From positions 310,001-374,000 of the forward strand of contig NC_018868.3 in the NCBI RefSeq assembly GCF_000305785.2: a stretch of 64,000 bases of DNA. The letters run 5' to 3'. The position numbers were made by a program, and so were the translations under genes. The notes under the pieces were generated by a model. The model was not told the DNA's origin. It was given only the letters and a program-made list of their open reading frames with translations, and did no database searches. Below, piece after piece: positions 55,669-64,000 of this stretch (position 1 is the stretch's first letter; each line of letters starts with the position of its first letter). This DNA comes from Simiduia agarivorans SA1 = DSM 21679 (GTDB taxonomy: Bacteria > Pseudomonadota > Gammaproteobacteria > Pseudomonadales > Cellvibrionaceae).

Positions 55669-56448
55669 ATGAGAGAGCGGCTGGCAGTTGGGTTATTGCA
55701 GGCCGATCTGGTGTGGCAATCGCCGGCCGATAATTATCTGCAACTAGCCGATTTGCTGGCAGAACAGGCCCTGGGTTTGCACCTGGTGTTGTTGCCGGAG
55801 ACGTTCACAACCGGGTTTACCCAATCAACCCAGGAGTTTGCCGAAGCTTTCCCGGGGCCAACCCTCCGTTGGATGCAGGCCCAGGCCGCGCTGCACAATT
55901 TCACGCTTGCCGGCAGTTACCATGTGCGTGAGGACGGTCGCTACTATAACCGCTTCGTCTGGGTACATCCCGATGGTGATTACGGTTATTACGACAAGCG
56001 CCACTTGTTTTCCATGGCCGGTGAGCATGAGGTGTTCACGCCCGGGCACGCACGCAAAATCTTCGAATGCCAAGGGTGGCGTTGTCTGCCTCAGATTTGT
56101 TACGACTTGCGGTTTCCTGTCTTCTCCCGTTCCCGGGGCGATTATGACCTGGCGATATACGTGGCCAATTGGCCGGAAGCGCGGACGGCGCAATGGCAGC
56201 GCTTGTTGCCCGCACGGGCCATTGAAAACCAGGCTTTTGTGGCCGGGGTGAACCGGGTTGGTATCGACGGCGAGGGGTATGTCTATCCCGGTGACAGCCA
56301 GATATACGATCCCTTAGGCGAGCCTATGTGTGAGAACGAGGGTGGGGTAACGCTACTGCGGGCAGAGTTATCTGCGCTGCAGTTGGCCAGGCTGCGGGAT
56401 CGATTCCCCGTGCATGATGATGCCGATGAATTTACTTTACGGCTTTAA
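55669..56448 (+). CDS. Carbon-nitrogen hydrolase, omega-amidase (YafV/NIT2-like)
   Basis: A 259-residue nitrilase-superfamily amidase. The catalytic triad is visible: E44 in LLPETFTTGF, K110 in YYDKRHLFSM and C144 in QICYDLRFPVFSR. The KRHLFSMAGEHEVFTPG block is typical of the YafV/NIT2 omega-amidases, which hydrolyse alpha-ketoglutaramate as part of metabolite repair. It is the last gene before the fad operon. Confidence 0.87.
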   Translation: MRERLAVGLLQADLVWQSPADNYLQLADLLAEQALGLHLVLLPETFTTGFTQSTQEFAEAFPGPTLRWMQAQAALHNFTLAGSYHVREDGRYYNRFVWVHPDGDYGYYDKRHLFSMAGEHEVFTPGHARKIFECQGWRCLPQICYDLRFPVFSRSRGDYDLAIYVANWPEARTAQWQRLLPARAIENQAFVAGVNRVGIDGEGYVYPGDSQIYDPLGEPMCENEGGVTLLRAELSALQLARLRDRFPVHDDADEFTLRL

Positions 56449-56604
56449 TGGGTTTTCTGCTTTATTTGTGTGTCCCGCCTCTTGTTTTAATGTCATAAGC
56501 GACTGTTGATCTGCTGCTAAACTCTTGGCTGAATCTTATCCAGTGCCGCGCGAGGCTGTTATTTAAGGGGCTGGCGTCGGTGTCTGAAAGTGGTTATAGT
56601 AAAT

Positions 56605-56618
56605 CAAACATACGTTTG
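56605..56618 (+). promoter_or_regulatory. PsrA-type fatty-acid operator before fadBA
   Basis: CAAAC-ATAC-GTTTG matches the published PsrA recognition pattern (C/G)AAAC-N2-4-GTTT(G/C) and lies 60 bases before the fadB ATG. A second inverted repeat CGAATG-N10-CATTCG (56621-56642) follows directly. Repression relieved by long-chain fatty acyl ligands is expected (inference). Confidence 0.7.
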
Positions 56619-56677
56619 AACGAATGCTCGCGAGACCATTCGTTCTACTCATTTCAGTTATCTAGCAAGAGGTTTCC

Positions 56678-58828
56678 ATGGTCTACCAGGGCAAATCGGT
56701 ATCTGTGCAAATGCTTGACGACGGTATCGCGGAGCTGTGTTTTAACGCTTCCGCCGAGTCGGTTAACAAATTTGACGTGGCTACGGTCAATGAGCTTTCA
56801 GAAGCCATCACCGCGCTGGAGCAGTGCGAGGGCCTTAAGGGTGTGATCGCGACATCGGTCAAAGGCGTGTTTATCGTGGGTGCCGACATTACCGAGTTTG
56901 GCGGTGTGTTTGGTGCCGGCGAGGATGCCGTGATTGGCCATCTGGCCAAAAATAACGAGAACAACAACCGCCTGGAAGACCTGAAGGTGCCCGTTGTGGT
57001 GGCGATCAATGGCTATGCCTTGGGTGGTGGCCTGGAGTTCTGCCTGGCGTGTGATTACCGCATTATGGCCTCCGGTGCCAAGATCGGCCTGCCGGAAACG
57101 AAATTGGGGCTGATTCCGGGGTGGGGTGGCACCGTGCGCTTGCCGCGTATTGCCGGTGTTGATACCGCCGCCGAGTGGATTGCATCCGGTAAAGAGCAGC
57201 GTGCCGATGCCGCGCTCAAAGCCGGCGTGGTGGATGCCGTGGTGGAAGCCGATCAGGTTCGCGACGCCGCGCTGCACACACTGGCGCAATGCATCAGTGG
57301 CGCATTCGACTATCAGGCCCGTCGCGCGCAGAAAACCGGCCCCATGGCACTGAACGATACCGAAGGTCTGATGGCCTTTGAAACCGCCAAAGCTTTTGTG
57401 GGCGCGCAAGCGGGAAAAAACTACCCGGCGCCGGTTACGGCGATCAAGTGCATGCAGAAAGCCATGAAGCTGGACCGTACCGGCGCACTGGCGGCTGAGG
57501 CCGCGGGCTTTGCCAAACTGGCGGCCACCACGGCGGCGCAATCCCTGGTGGGGCTGTTTTTGTCGGATCAGTTGATCGGTAAGAAAGCCAAAGGGTGGGA
57601 AAAACAGGCTGATAAGCGTATTGAGCGTGCGGCGGTATTGGGTGCAGGCATCATGGGCGGTGGTATTGCCTACCAGTCTGCGCTCAAGGGTACGCCGATT
57701 AAAATGAAGGATATCGCGCAGGCGGGTATCGACCTTGGACTATCGGAAGCCTCCAAACTGTTGACCAAACAGGTAGAGCGCGGGCGCATGAAGCCGGCTC
57801 AAATGGCAGAAGTACTGACCCGCATCGAGCCGTGTCTGGCATACGACGGTTTTGACCAGGTAGACATCGTGGTCGAGGCGGTGGTGGAAAATCCGAAAGT
57901 CAAACACGCGGTGCTGGCCGATGTGGAGACGCGCGTAGGTGAGGATGCCATTATTGCGTCAAACACTTCCACCATTTCCATTTCCTATCTGGCGCAGGCA
58001 CTCAAACGCCCGGAAAATTTCTGTGGCATGCATTTTTTCAATCCGGTACACGCCATGCCGTTGGTGGAAGTGATCCGGGGTGAAAAAACCTCCGATAAAG
58101 CCGTCGCACGCACAGTGGCCTACGCCAATGCCATGGGCAAGAAAGCGGTTGTGGTGAAGGATTGCCCGGGCTTTTTGGTGAACCGGGTACTGTTTCCCTA
58201 TTTTGCCGGTTTCTCCATGTTGCTGCGCGACGGTGCCGACTTCCAGCAGGTAGACAAGGTCATGCAAGCCTGGGGATGGCCCATGGGGCCGGCCTATTTA
58301 CTCGATGTGGTGGGTATTGATACTGCGGCCCATTGCGAGCAGGTGATGGCGGAAGGTTTCCCCACGCGCATGGGCAAGACGTTTAAAGCGTGTACAGACA
58401 TCATGTATGAAGCGAAACGCTTCGGGCAGAAAAATGCCAAAGGGTTTTACCAGTATCAGCCCGATAAAAAAGGCAAGCCGGCCAAGTTGGTGGATGACGA
58501 AACCTACGCCTTGCTTGCGCCCCATGTGGCAGAACGCAAGGATTTTTCAGAGCAGGAAATCGTTGCCCGGATGATGATTCCCATGCTGACAGAAATGGCG
58601 CGCTGCCTGGAAGAGGGTATTGTGGATTCGGCGGCCGAAGCCGATATGGCATTGATTTATGGCCTCGGTTTTCCGCCCTTCCGCGGCGGTGTTTTCCGTT
58701 GGGCCGATAGCCTCGGGTTGACAGCCGTTGTGGAAATGGCGAAGGCCTATGAAACGTTGGGCGAACTGTATCAGCCCACAGAAGGCATGCTGGCGTTAGC
58801 CGGCGCTGGCAAATCTTATTACGCGTGA
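56678..58828 (+). CDS. fadB: Fatty-acid oxidation complex alpha subunit
   Basis: A 716-residue bifunctional enzyme of beta-oxidation with enoyl-CoA hydratase and 3-hydroxyacyl-CoA dehydrogenase activities. The N-terminal crotonase domain shows [32 protein letters not shown] and [21 protein letters not shown]. The dehydrogenase domain from about residue 310 has [27 protein letters not shown] and [17 protein letters not shown]. It forms the alpha2beta2 complex with the FadA encoded 15 bases downstream. Confidence 0.97.
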   Translation: MVYQGKSVSVQMLDDGIAELCFNASAESVNKFDVATVNELSEAITALEQCEGLKGVIATSVKGVFIVGADITEFGGVFGAGEDAVIGHLAKNNENNNRLEDLKVPVVVAINGYALGGGLEFCLACDYRIMASGAKIGLPETKLGLIPGWGGTVRLPRIAGVDTAAEWIASGKEQRADAALKAGVVDAVVEADQVRDAALHTLAQCISGAFDYQARRAQKTGPMALNDTEGLMAFETAKAFVGAQAGKNYPAPVTAIKCMQKAMKLDRTGALAAEAAGFAKLAATTAAQSLVGLFLSDQLIGKKAKGWEKQADKRIERAAVLGAGIMGGGIAYQSALKGTPIKMKDIAQAGIDLGLSEASKLLTKQVERGRMKPAQMAEVLTRIEPCLAYDGFDQVDIVVEAVVENPKVKHAVLADVETRVGEDAIIASNTSTISISYLAQALKRPENFCGMHFFNPVHAMPLVEVIRGEKTSDKAVARTVAYANAMGKKAVVVKDCPGFLVNRVLFPYFAGFSMLLRDGADFQQVDKVMQAWGWPMGPAYLLDVVGIDTAAHCEQVMAEGFPTRMGKTFKACTDIMYEAKRFGQKNAKGFYQYQPDKKGKPAKLVDDETYALLAPHVAERKDFSEQEIVARMMIPMLTEMARCLEEGIVDSAAEADMALIYGLGFPPFRGGVFRWADSLGLTAVVEMAKAYETLGELYQPTEGMLALAGAGKSYYA

Positions 58829-60022
<1,194 letters not shown>

Positions 60023-60097
60023 TTGCTGCAGACCGGCGGTTTCTGGCCCGCCGCCGGTCTGGTAAACTCCGCCGGTTTCGAGTTTGTGGGCCTGTCC

Positions 60098-61444
60098 ATG
60101 CATGTAATCAATTCTCTCGCTGCTGATTCCGTTGAAGCCTGCTTGTTGGAGGCTTTGGCGCGTCCCGGTGTCGGGATTTTTGAGTATCGGCTGCAGCAGG
60201 ATTTTCTACCTGGCAGGCCCCCGCAGGACGTGTTGGTGGTCACATTGTCTGAGGCTTCGGTCTCACGTCTGGCGGTATTGCCTGACGATCAGGATGCCAG
60301 ACAGTTTTTTGCGCTCACACGGACAATCGACGAAATTCAGGCGTGGTTGGCCGCGCGTGGTGTGGGTTGTTTTTCTATCGCCGACGCCTGGTGTCTGGGG
60401 CCGGTAATCATCGCCAAGCCCTGGGGCCGTGAAGTCTGGTTTACCGGTGTTGAGGCGAGGGGGCAGTCTGCATTCGTGGATCCTTGTGGGTCTGAAACGC
60501 CCTTGTCCTGGTTGCTCTCTTTGTTGCCCCGGTCTTTGTTGGGCGCGCGCCAGCCTGCGCTGACCTTGTTAAAAATTCTCGACCCTTTGCCCGAGCCCGT
60601 ATTCGGCGATCTGTATTTCGAGATGCACGAGCAAAAGCAAGAGGTTTACGTGGTGACCCGGGTTGATGCGGCTGCCTGGCCGGGCGGGCAAGGGGGCATT
60701 CGATTTGGTTTTAACCAGCAGGTTCGCGACCAGTACGATTCGGATGACACTTTCCGGTTGGCTTACCTTGAAGCCGTTCGCGACTACGAGGCAATCAGGC
60801 GCAGAATCGATGGCCAGGTAGATGCTCTGCGGCTCAAGGATGGCGTGGGTGTGAACGAGCCAGTGGCAGCCGATCAGCAGAAGGCCTGGCTGGCGCAGCT
60901 CCCGCCTGCGTTGATGCAAGAGGAGTCAGAAGCGCGCGCGAGAATGGACGGTTTTGCTCACGTACTGCCTTTGCAAGTGGGTGATGTCGTCAAGGTACCG
61001 TGTTACACGCCGCATTCATTGATGCACGGCGTCACGACCGTAGAGTTCCAGACGCCGGTGTACGAGCGCAAAATTCTGTCATTTGCCCAAAAAGTATTAA
61101 CCCAGGATCACTGGGATACCGCCGAAGCGCTGGAAAAAATCAACCTGGATACACCGGTAAATCCACCCTTGGCGTGTGTATTTCAACGCGACGGCGTGTT
61201 GTGTGAGCAGGTGGTGCGTTTTGATGATTTCAGGGTATTACGCCTGCGGCTGGACGCCGGTTGCAGTTTTCCGTTGACCGGTGATGAATATGCCCTGCTT
61301 ATGATTGTTACAGGCAGTGCGCAGTTGGATGACATGATACCGAAAGAGGGCGCTGCTTACTTTTTACCGGCGGCGAGTGGCGCGCATACACTGAAAAACC
61401 GGGGGCTGTCGCCCTTGGTCGTATTGTTATCAGAGCCTGTGTGA
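60098..61444 (+). CDS. Phosphomannose isomerase-like cupin protein
   Basis: A 448-residue protein (start ATG 60098; the frame is open 25 codons further upstream without family features). The central part resembles class I mannose-6-phosphate isomerases: IIAKPWGREVWFTGVEARG, TLLKILDPLPEPVFGDLYFEMHEQKQEVYVVTRVD and VKVPCYTPHSLMHGVTTVEFQTPVYERKILSFAQKVLTQD. The divergence is large, and I would not assign mannose activity without testing. It lies 75 bases after fadA and overlaps the TraB/GumN gene by 4 bases. Confidence 0.65.
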   Translation: MHVINSLAADSVEACLLEALARPGVGIFEYRLQQDFLPGRPPQDVLVVTLSEASVSRLAVLPDDQDARQFFALTRTIDEIQAWLAARGVGCFSIADAWCLGPVIIAKPWGREVWFTGVEARGQSAFVDPCGSETPLSWLLSLLPRSLLGARQPALTLLKILDPLPEPVFGDLYFEMHEQKQEVYVVTRVDAAAWPGGQGGIRFGFNQQVRDQYDSDDTFRLAYLEAVRDYEAIRRRIDGQVDALRLKDGVGVNEPVAADQQKAWLAQLPPALMQEESEARARMDGFAHVLPLQVGDVVKVPCYTPHSLMHGVTTVEFQTPVYERKILSFAQKVLTQDHWDTAEALEKINLDTPVNPPLACVFQRDGVLCEQVVRFDDFRVLRLRLDAGCSFPLTGDEYALLMIVTGSAQLDDMIPKEGAAYFLPAASGAHTLKNRGLSPLVVLLSEPV

Positions 61445-62367
61445 GTGGGCCAAACCGGACGGACAACGTAATGGTGAGATGGATACTGCTTCTCCCTCTG
61501 TTGGGGTGGGTCTGGCTTGCGCAGGCAGAGCCCCTGTCCTGGCAATTAACGCGTGGTGATGCCACGGTGACATTGTTTGGCTCGGTGCATGCCGGCGCGG
61601 CTGATTTTTATCCGCTACCCACTCCCATCGAGCGGGCTTATGCGTCGTCCAGTCGTTTACTGGTGGAGCTGGATATTACCCGGCTCGATGTGTCGGCCTA
61701 TAACCGACTGATTGCTGAATTGGGTTTTTTTGGTGAAAGCACCGGGGAGGAGGCTGCGCTGGCTGCGTTTCATCAAAGCCGGGGCTGGCAATCGTTCAAA
61801 TCCCTGTGCCAACGAAAGCCGGCCTTGTGCGGGCCTCATCAGGAGAGAATGAAGCCTTGGTTGCTCAGCCTGCTGCTGGCCAATCGGATGGTGGCGGAGT
61901 CCCGTTTCAGCGCAGCCTTAGGCGTAGACAGCTACTTCCTCAATCGCCGTGGTCAGCGGGAGGTGGTTGAACTGGAAAGCCTTGGCCAGCAAATCAAGGT
62001 GTTTGCTGGTCTGAGTGCTGAGGACCAAGAGGTGTTGTTCAGCCAATCGGTGCAGGATTATGCTGATGGAGACGCTGCGCTGGCGCGCTTGATGAACAGC
62101 TGGGTAGCCGGTGATGCCGCCGATTTGAGCGCGCAGGCGCTGGCGCCCCTGCAGCAGAACCCGGCGGTTTTCGACGCGCTTTTTGTCGAGCGCAACCGCG
62201 CCATGGCGCGCAAGATCGGGCTGGCCAGTGAAGCGGGCGGAGCGATATTCGTGGTGGTGGGCGCCGGTCACCTGCTGGGCCAGCAGGGCTTGGTACAGCT
62301 CCTTTCCCACATGGGGTTTTCGGTTCGGCAGTTGACCGGTGAAGAGTGTGTTGAACCGGCCTGTTGA
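61441..62367 (+). CDS. TraB/GumN family protein
   Basis: A 308-residue exported protein (GTG start overlapping the upstream gene, or ATG 61471). A signal peptide (WILLLPLLGWVWLAQA) precedes the TraB/GumN/Tiki-type domain: LTRGDATVTLFGSVHAGAADFYPLP with the conserved His, LLVELDI, and near the end IFVVVGAGHLLGQQGLVQLLSHMGFSVRQL. Animal homologues (Tiki) are metalloproteases; bacterial function is unresolved. Confidence 0.87.
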   Translation: MSGPNRTDNVMVRWILLLPLLGWVWLAQAEPLSWQLTRGDATVTLFGSVHAGAADFYPLPTPIERAYASSSRLLVELDITRLDVSAYNRLIAELGFFGESTGEEAALAAFHQSRGWQSFKSLCQRKPALCGPHQERMKPWLLSLLLANRMVAESRFSAALGVDSYFLNRRGQREVVELESLGQQIKVFAGLSAEDQEVLFSQSVQDYADGDAALARLMNSWVAGDAADLSAQALAPLQQNPAVFDALFVERNRAMARKIGLASEAGGAIFVVVGAGHLLGQQGLVQLLSHMGFSVRQLTGEECVEPAC

Positions 62368-62487
62368 CTGTGGCACAATCTGCACCCCTTGAGCGCTGCC
62401 ACTGGAAGATTTATATAATATCCCCAGTAAAAACAAAGGCTTAGCGCTGATATTTGAAGCTTTTGCAGAAAACTGCGAAGCAGCCAT

Positions 62488-62572
62488 GCGAAAGTGGTGA
62501 AATTGGTAGACACGCTGGATTTAGGTTCCAGTGCCGCAAGGCGTGAGAGTTCGAGTCTCTCCTTTCGCACCA
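62488..62572 (+). tRNA. tRNA-Leu(UAG)
   Basis: An 85-nt class II tRNA with acceptor GCGAAAG / CTTTCGC, anticodon TAG in CTGGATTTAGGTTCCAG, a variable arm TGCCGCAAGGCGT, T-arm GAGAGTTCGAGTCTCTC and an encoded CCA. It lies directly before tig, as in many gammaproteobacteria. Confidence 0.97.
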
Positions 62573-62627
62573 TTAATTATGATTTATCCGGATGCGGGTC
62601 ATCCGCCCTGAGTTCACGAGGACAAAG

Positions 62628-63947
62628 ATGCAGGTTTCCATCGAAACGACTTCCGGCCTTGAGCGTCGCCTGACTGTTGGCGTTCCTGCCGAGCAGATTG
62701 ATACAGAAGTCAATAAGCGCTTGCAGCAGGCTGCTAAAAGCGTGCGCATTAATGGTTTCCGCAAGGGCAAGGTGCCGTTGAAGGTCGTTAAGCAGCGCTT
62801 TGGCGCCGGCGTTCGCCAGGAAGTTCTGGGCGAAGTGATGAGCCGCAGTTTCTACGAAGCTGTGCAGAAAGAATCCGTTAAGCCAGCCGGTCAGCCCGCC
62901 ATTGAGCCTAAGCAAATGGAAGAGGGCAAAGATCTAGAGTTCGTGGCCACTTTCGAAGTGTACCCCGAAGTTGCATTGGCCGATTTTGCCGATCTGGAAG
63001 TGACTCGCCTGCAGGCCGAAGTGACTGATGCCGATGTGGACAAAATGATCGAAGTGCTGCAGAAGCAGCAGGCAGAGTGGGAAGACACCAAGCGCAAAAC
63101 CAAAAAGGGCGAGCGCGTAAACATCGACTTTGAAGGTACCATCGACGGTGAGGCTTTCGAGGGCGGTTCTGCCAAAAACCAATTTCTGGTACTGGGCTCC
63201 GACTCAATGATCCCGGGCTTCGAAAAGGGCCTGATTGGCTGCAAGACCGGTGAAGAACACGTGCTCGACCTGACCTTCCCCGACGACTATCACGCCGAAG
63301 AATTGCGCGGTAAGGCCGTGCAGTTCAAAGTGACTGTGAACGGTACCTCAGCGCAGAAGCTGCCCGAGCTGAACGACGAATTCTTCGCCAAATACGGCGT
63401 GGAAGAGGGTGGTCTGGAAAAATTCCGCGAGGAAGTTAAGGCCAACATGGCGCGCGAGCTGAAAAATGCCCAGCAATCCAAACTGAAAACCCAGGTAATG
63501 GATGCGTTGGTTGCCAAGCACGAGCTGGATCTGCCAAAAGCCCTGGTTCAGTCTGAAATTGGTGCCTTGCGCAATCAGATGATTCAGCGTTTTGGCGGTG
63601 CCCAGAATGCGCAATTGGATTTTGCTTCCATCCTGCCAGACGACATGTTCAAAGAGCAGGCCGAGCGTCGTGTAAAGCTGGGCCTGGTAGTGGGCGAGCT
63701 GGTAAAAGCCAACGAAATCAAAGTGGATGCCGATCGCGTTCGCGGCATGGTAGAAGAGCTGGCCTCGACCTATCAGGAGCCCGAAGAAGTGATTCAGCAC
63801 TACATGAGCAACCGCGACCTGCTGGCATCAGTTGAGTCGGCGGTACTGGAAGACCAGGTTGTGGACTTCCTGCTGGCCAAAGGCAAGGTGGTTGATCAGG
63901 AAAGCACCTACGATGACGTGATCAAACCGGCGGAAAAAGACGCCTGA
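62628..63947 (+). CDS. tig: Trigger factor, ribosome-bound chaperone
   Basis: A 439-residue peptidyl-prolyl isomerase and chaperone that meets nascent chains at the ribosome exit. I use ATG 62628, which has GAGGA upstream; the 12 extra codons before it do not match the family. The N-terminal ribosome-binding loop (NGFRKGKVPLKVVKQRFG) is present. The FKBP-like domain has GERVNIDFEGTIDGEAFEGGSAKNQFLVLGS, and the helical C-terminal arms are complete. Genes clpP-clpX usually follow. Confidence 0.97.
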   Translation: MQVSIETTSGLERRLTVGVPAEQIDTEVNKRLQQAAKSVRINGFRKGKVPLKVVKQRFGAGVRQEVLGEVMSRSFYEAVQKESVKPAGQPAIEPKQMEEGKDLEFVATFEVYPEVALADFADLEVTRLQAEVTDADVDKMIEVLQKQQAEWEDTKRKTKKGERVNIDFEGTIDGEAFEGGSAKNQFLVLGSDSMIPGFEKGLIGCKTGEEHVLDLTFPDDYHAEELRGKAVQFKVTVNGTSAQKLPELNDEFFAKYGVEEGGLEKFREEVKANMARELKNAQQSKLKTQVMDALVAKHELDLPKALVQSEIGALRNQMIQRFGGAQNAQLDFASILPDDMFKEQAERRVKLGLVVGELVKANEIKVDADRVRGMVEELASTYQEPEEVIQHYMSNRDLLASVESAVLEDQVVDFLLAKGKVVDQESTYDDVIKPAEKDA

Positions 63948-63971
63948 TTACGCAACGTTAATACATTTCCG

Positions 63972-64000
63972 AAGCCGCGACGTAAAAACTCGCGGCTTTC
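63972..64000 (+). terminator. Terminator after tig, cut by window end
   Basis: A perfect 9-bp stem AAGCCGCGA / TCGCGGCTT with a 9-base loop starts 25 bases after the tig stop. The window ends in the T-tract, so its strength cannot be assessed. Confidence 0.7.

Noticed and set aside
62370..62386. Sigma-54-like TGGCAC...TGCA before tRNA-Leu(UAG)
   Set aside because: The spacing between the GG and GC elements is two bases too short for a -24/-12 promoter.

Overview
This 64 kb window reads as a chromosomal segment of an aerobic, Gram-negative gammaproteobacterium. The gene orders comEC-exbB-exbD-lpxK-kdsB-ptp-murB, gacA-uvrC-pgsA-tRNAs, prmB-aroC and fadB-fadA, together with the CrbS/CrbR acetate two-component pair, are those of the Pseudomonas/Cellvibrio side of the class. 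A Cellvibrionales-type marine or soil heterotroph is my best guess (inference; no rRNA is present to prove it). Most of the window is dense, moderately GC-rich core genome with 4-bp gene overlaps. There is no CRISPR array, prophage or integrase.

Layout. 1-6.2 kb: end of comEC, then ExbB/ExbD and an envelope-biosynthesis operon (lpxK, kdsB, LMW phosphatase, murB) ending in an AlkB-like gene. 6.2-10 kb: a consensus CRP box, a gacA-type regulator with a 10-nt deletion, uvrC, pgsA, tRNA-Cys and tRNA-Leu(UAA). 10-14.8 kb: the accessory stretch. It holds a run of hairpins, three copies of a ~100 bp palindromic repeat, an AT-rich orphan PEP-CTERM-like gene, a DUF2784 gene broken by an amber codon, and a hipBA toxin-antitoxin pair with its own inverted-repeat operators. 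14.5-17 kb: two lipoprotein-like genes (one DUF1996) and a periplasmic solute-binding protein. 17-21.4 kb: histidine-use genes hutC, hutU, hutH, with a double HutC-type operator. 21.5-35.9 kb: mixed metabolic and envelope genes, including a serine hydrolase, a DUF748 protein, glpD, an M28 peptidase, a TSUP permease, an exonuclease/CBS-DUF294 pair and DUF1223, plus a 300-bp MITE at 23.2 kb.

36-44 kb is a coherent carboxylate/acetate module: DcaP-like porin, DUF4212 small subunit and SSS symporter in one operon, divergent from the response regulator crbR, with the sensor kinase crbS (itself carrying an SSS-transporter domain) facing it. 44-51 kb: two tandem thioesterases, htpG behind a textbook sigma-32 promoter, and the tightly overlapped operon gpsA-DUF4389-sixA-hydrolase-DUF4892, then folE. 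51-64 kb: prmB, aroC, an MFS gene with a 1-nt frameshift, an unknown secreted protein, a nitrilase-family amidase, fadBA with a PsrA-type operator, a phosphomannose-isomerase-like protein, a TraB/GumN protein, tRNA-Leu(UAG) and tig.

Three genes (gacA, DUF2784, MFS) carry a single simple lesion in an otherwise well-preserved reading frame. These are either real recent mutations in this strain or base-calling errors; raw reads would decide. I found no clearly new enzymatic or defence system. The least explained structures are the palindromic repeat family, the hairpin run after the tRNAs, and the MITE whose end supplies the stop codon of its neighbour.
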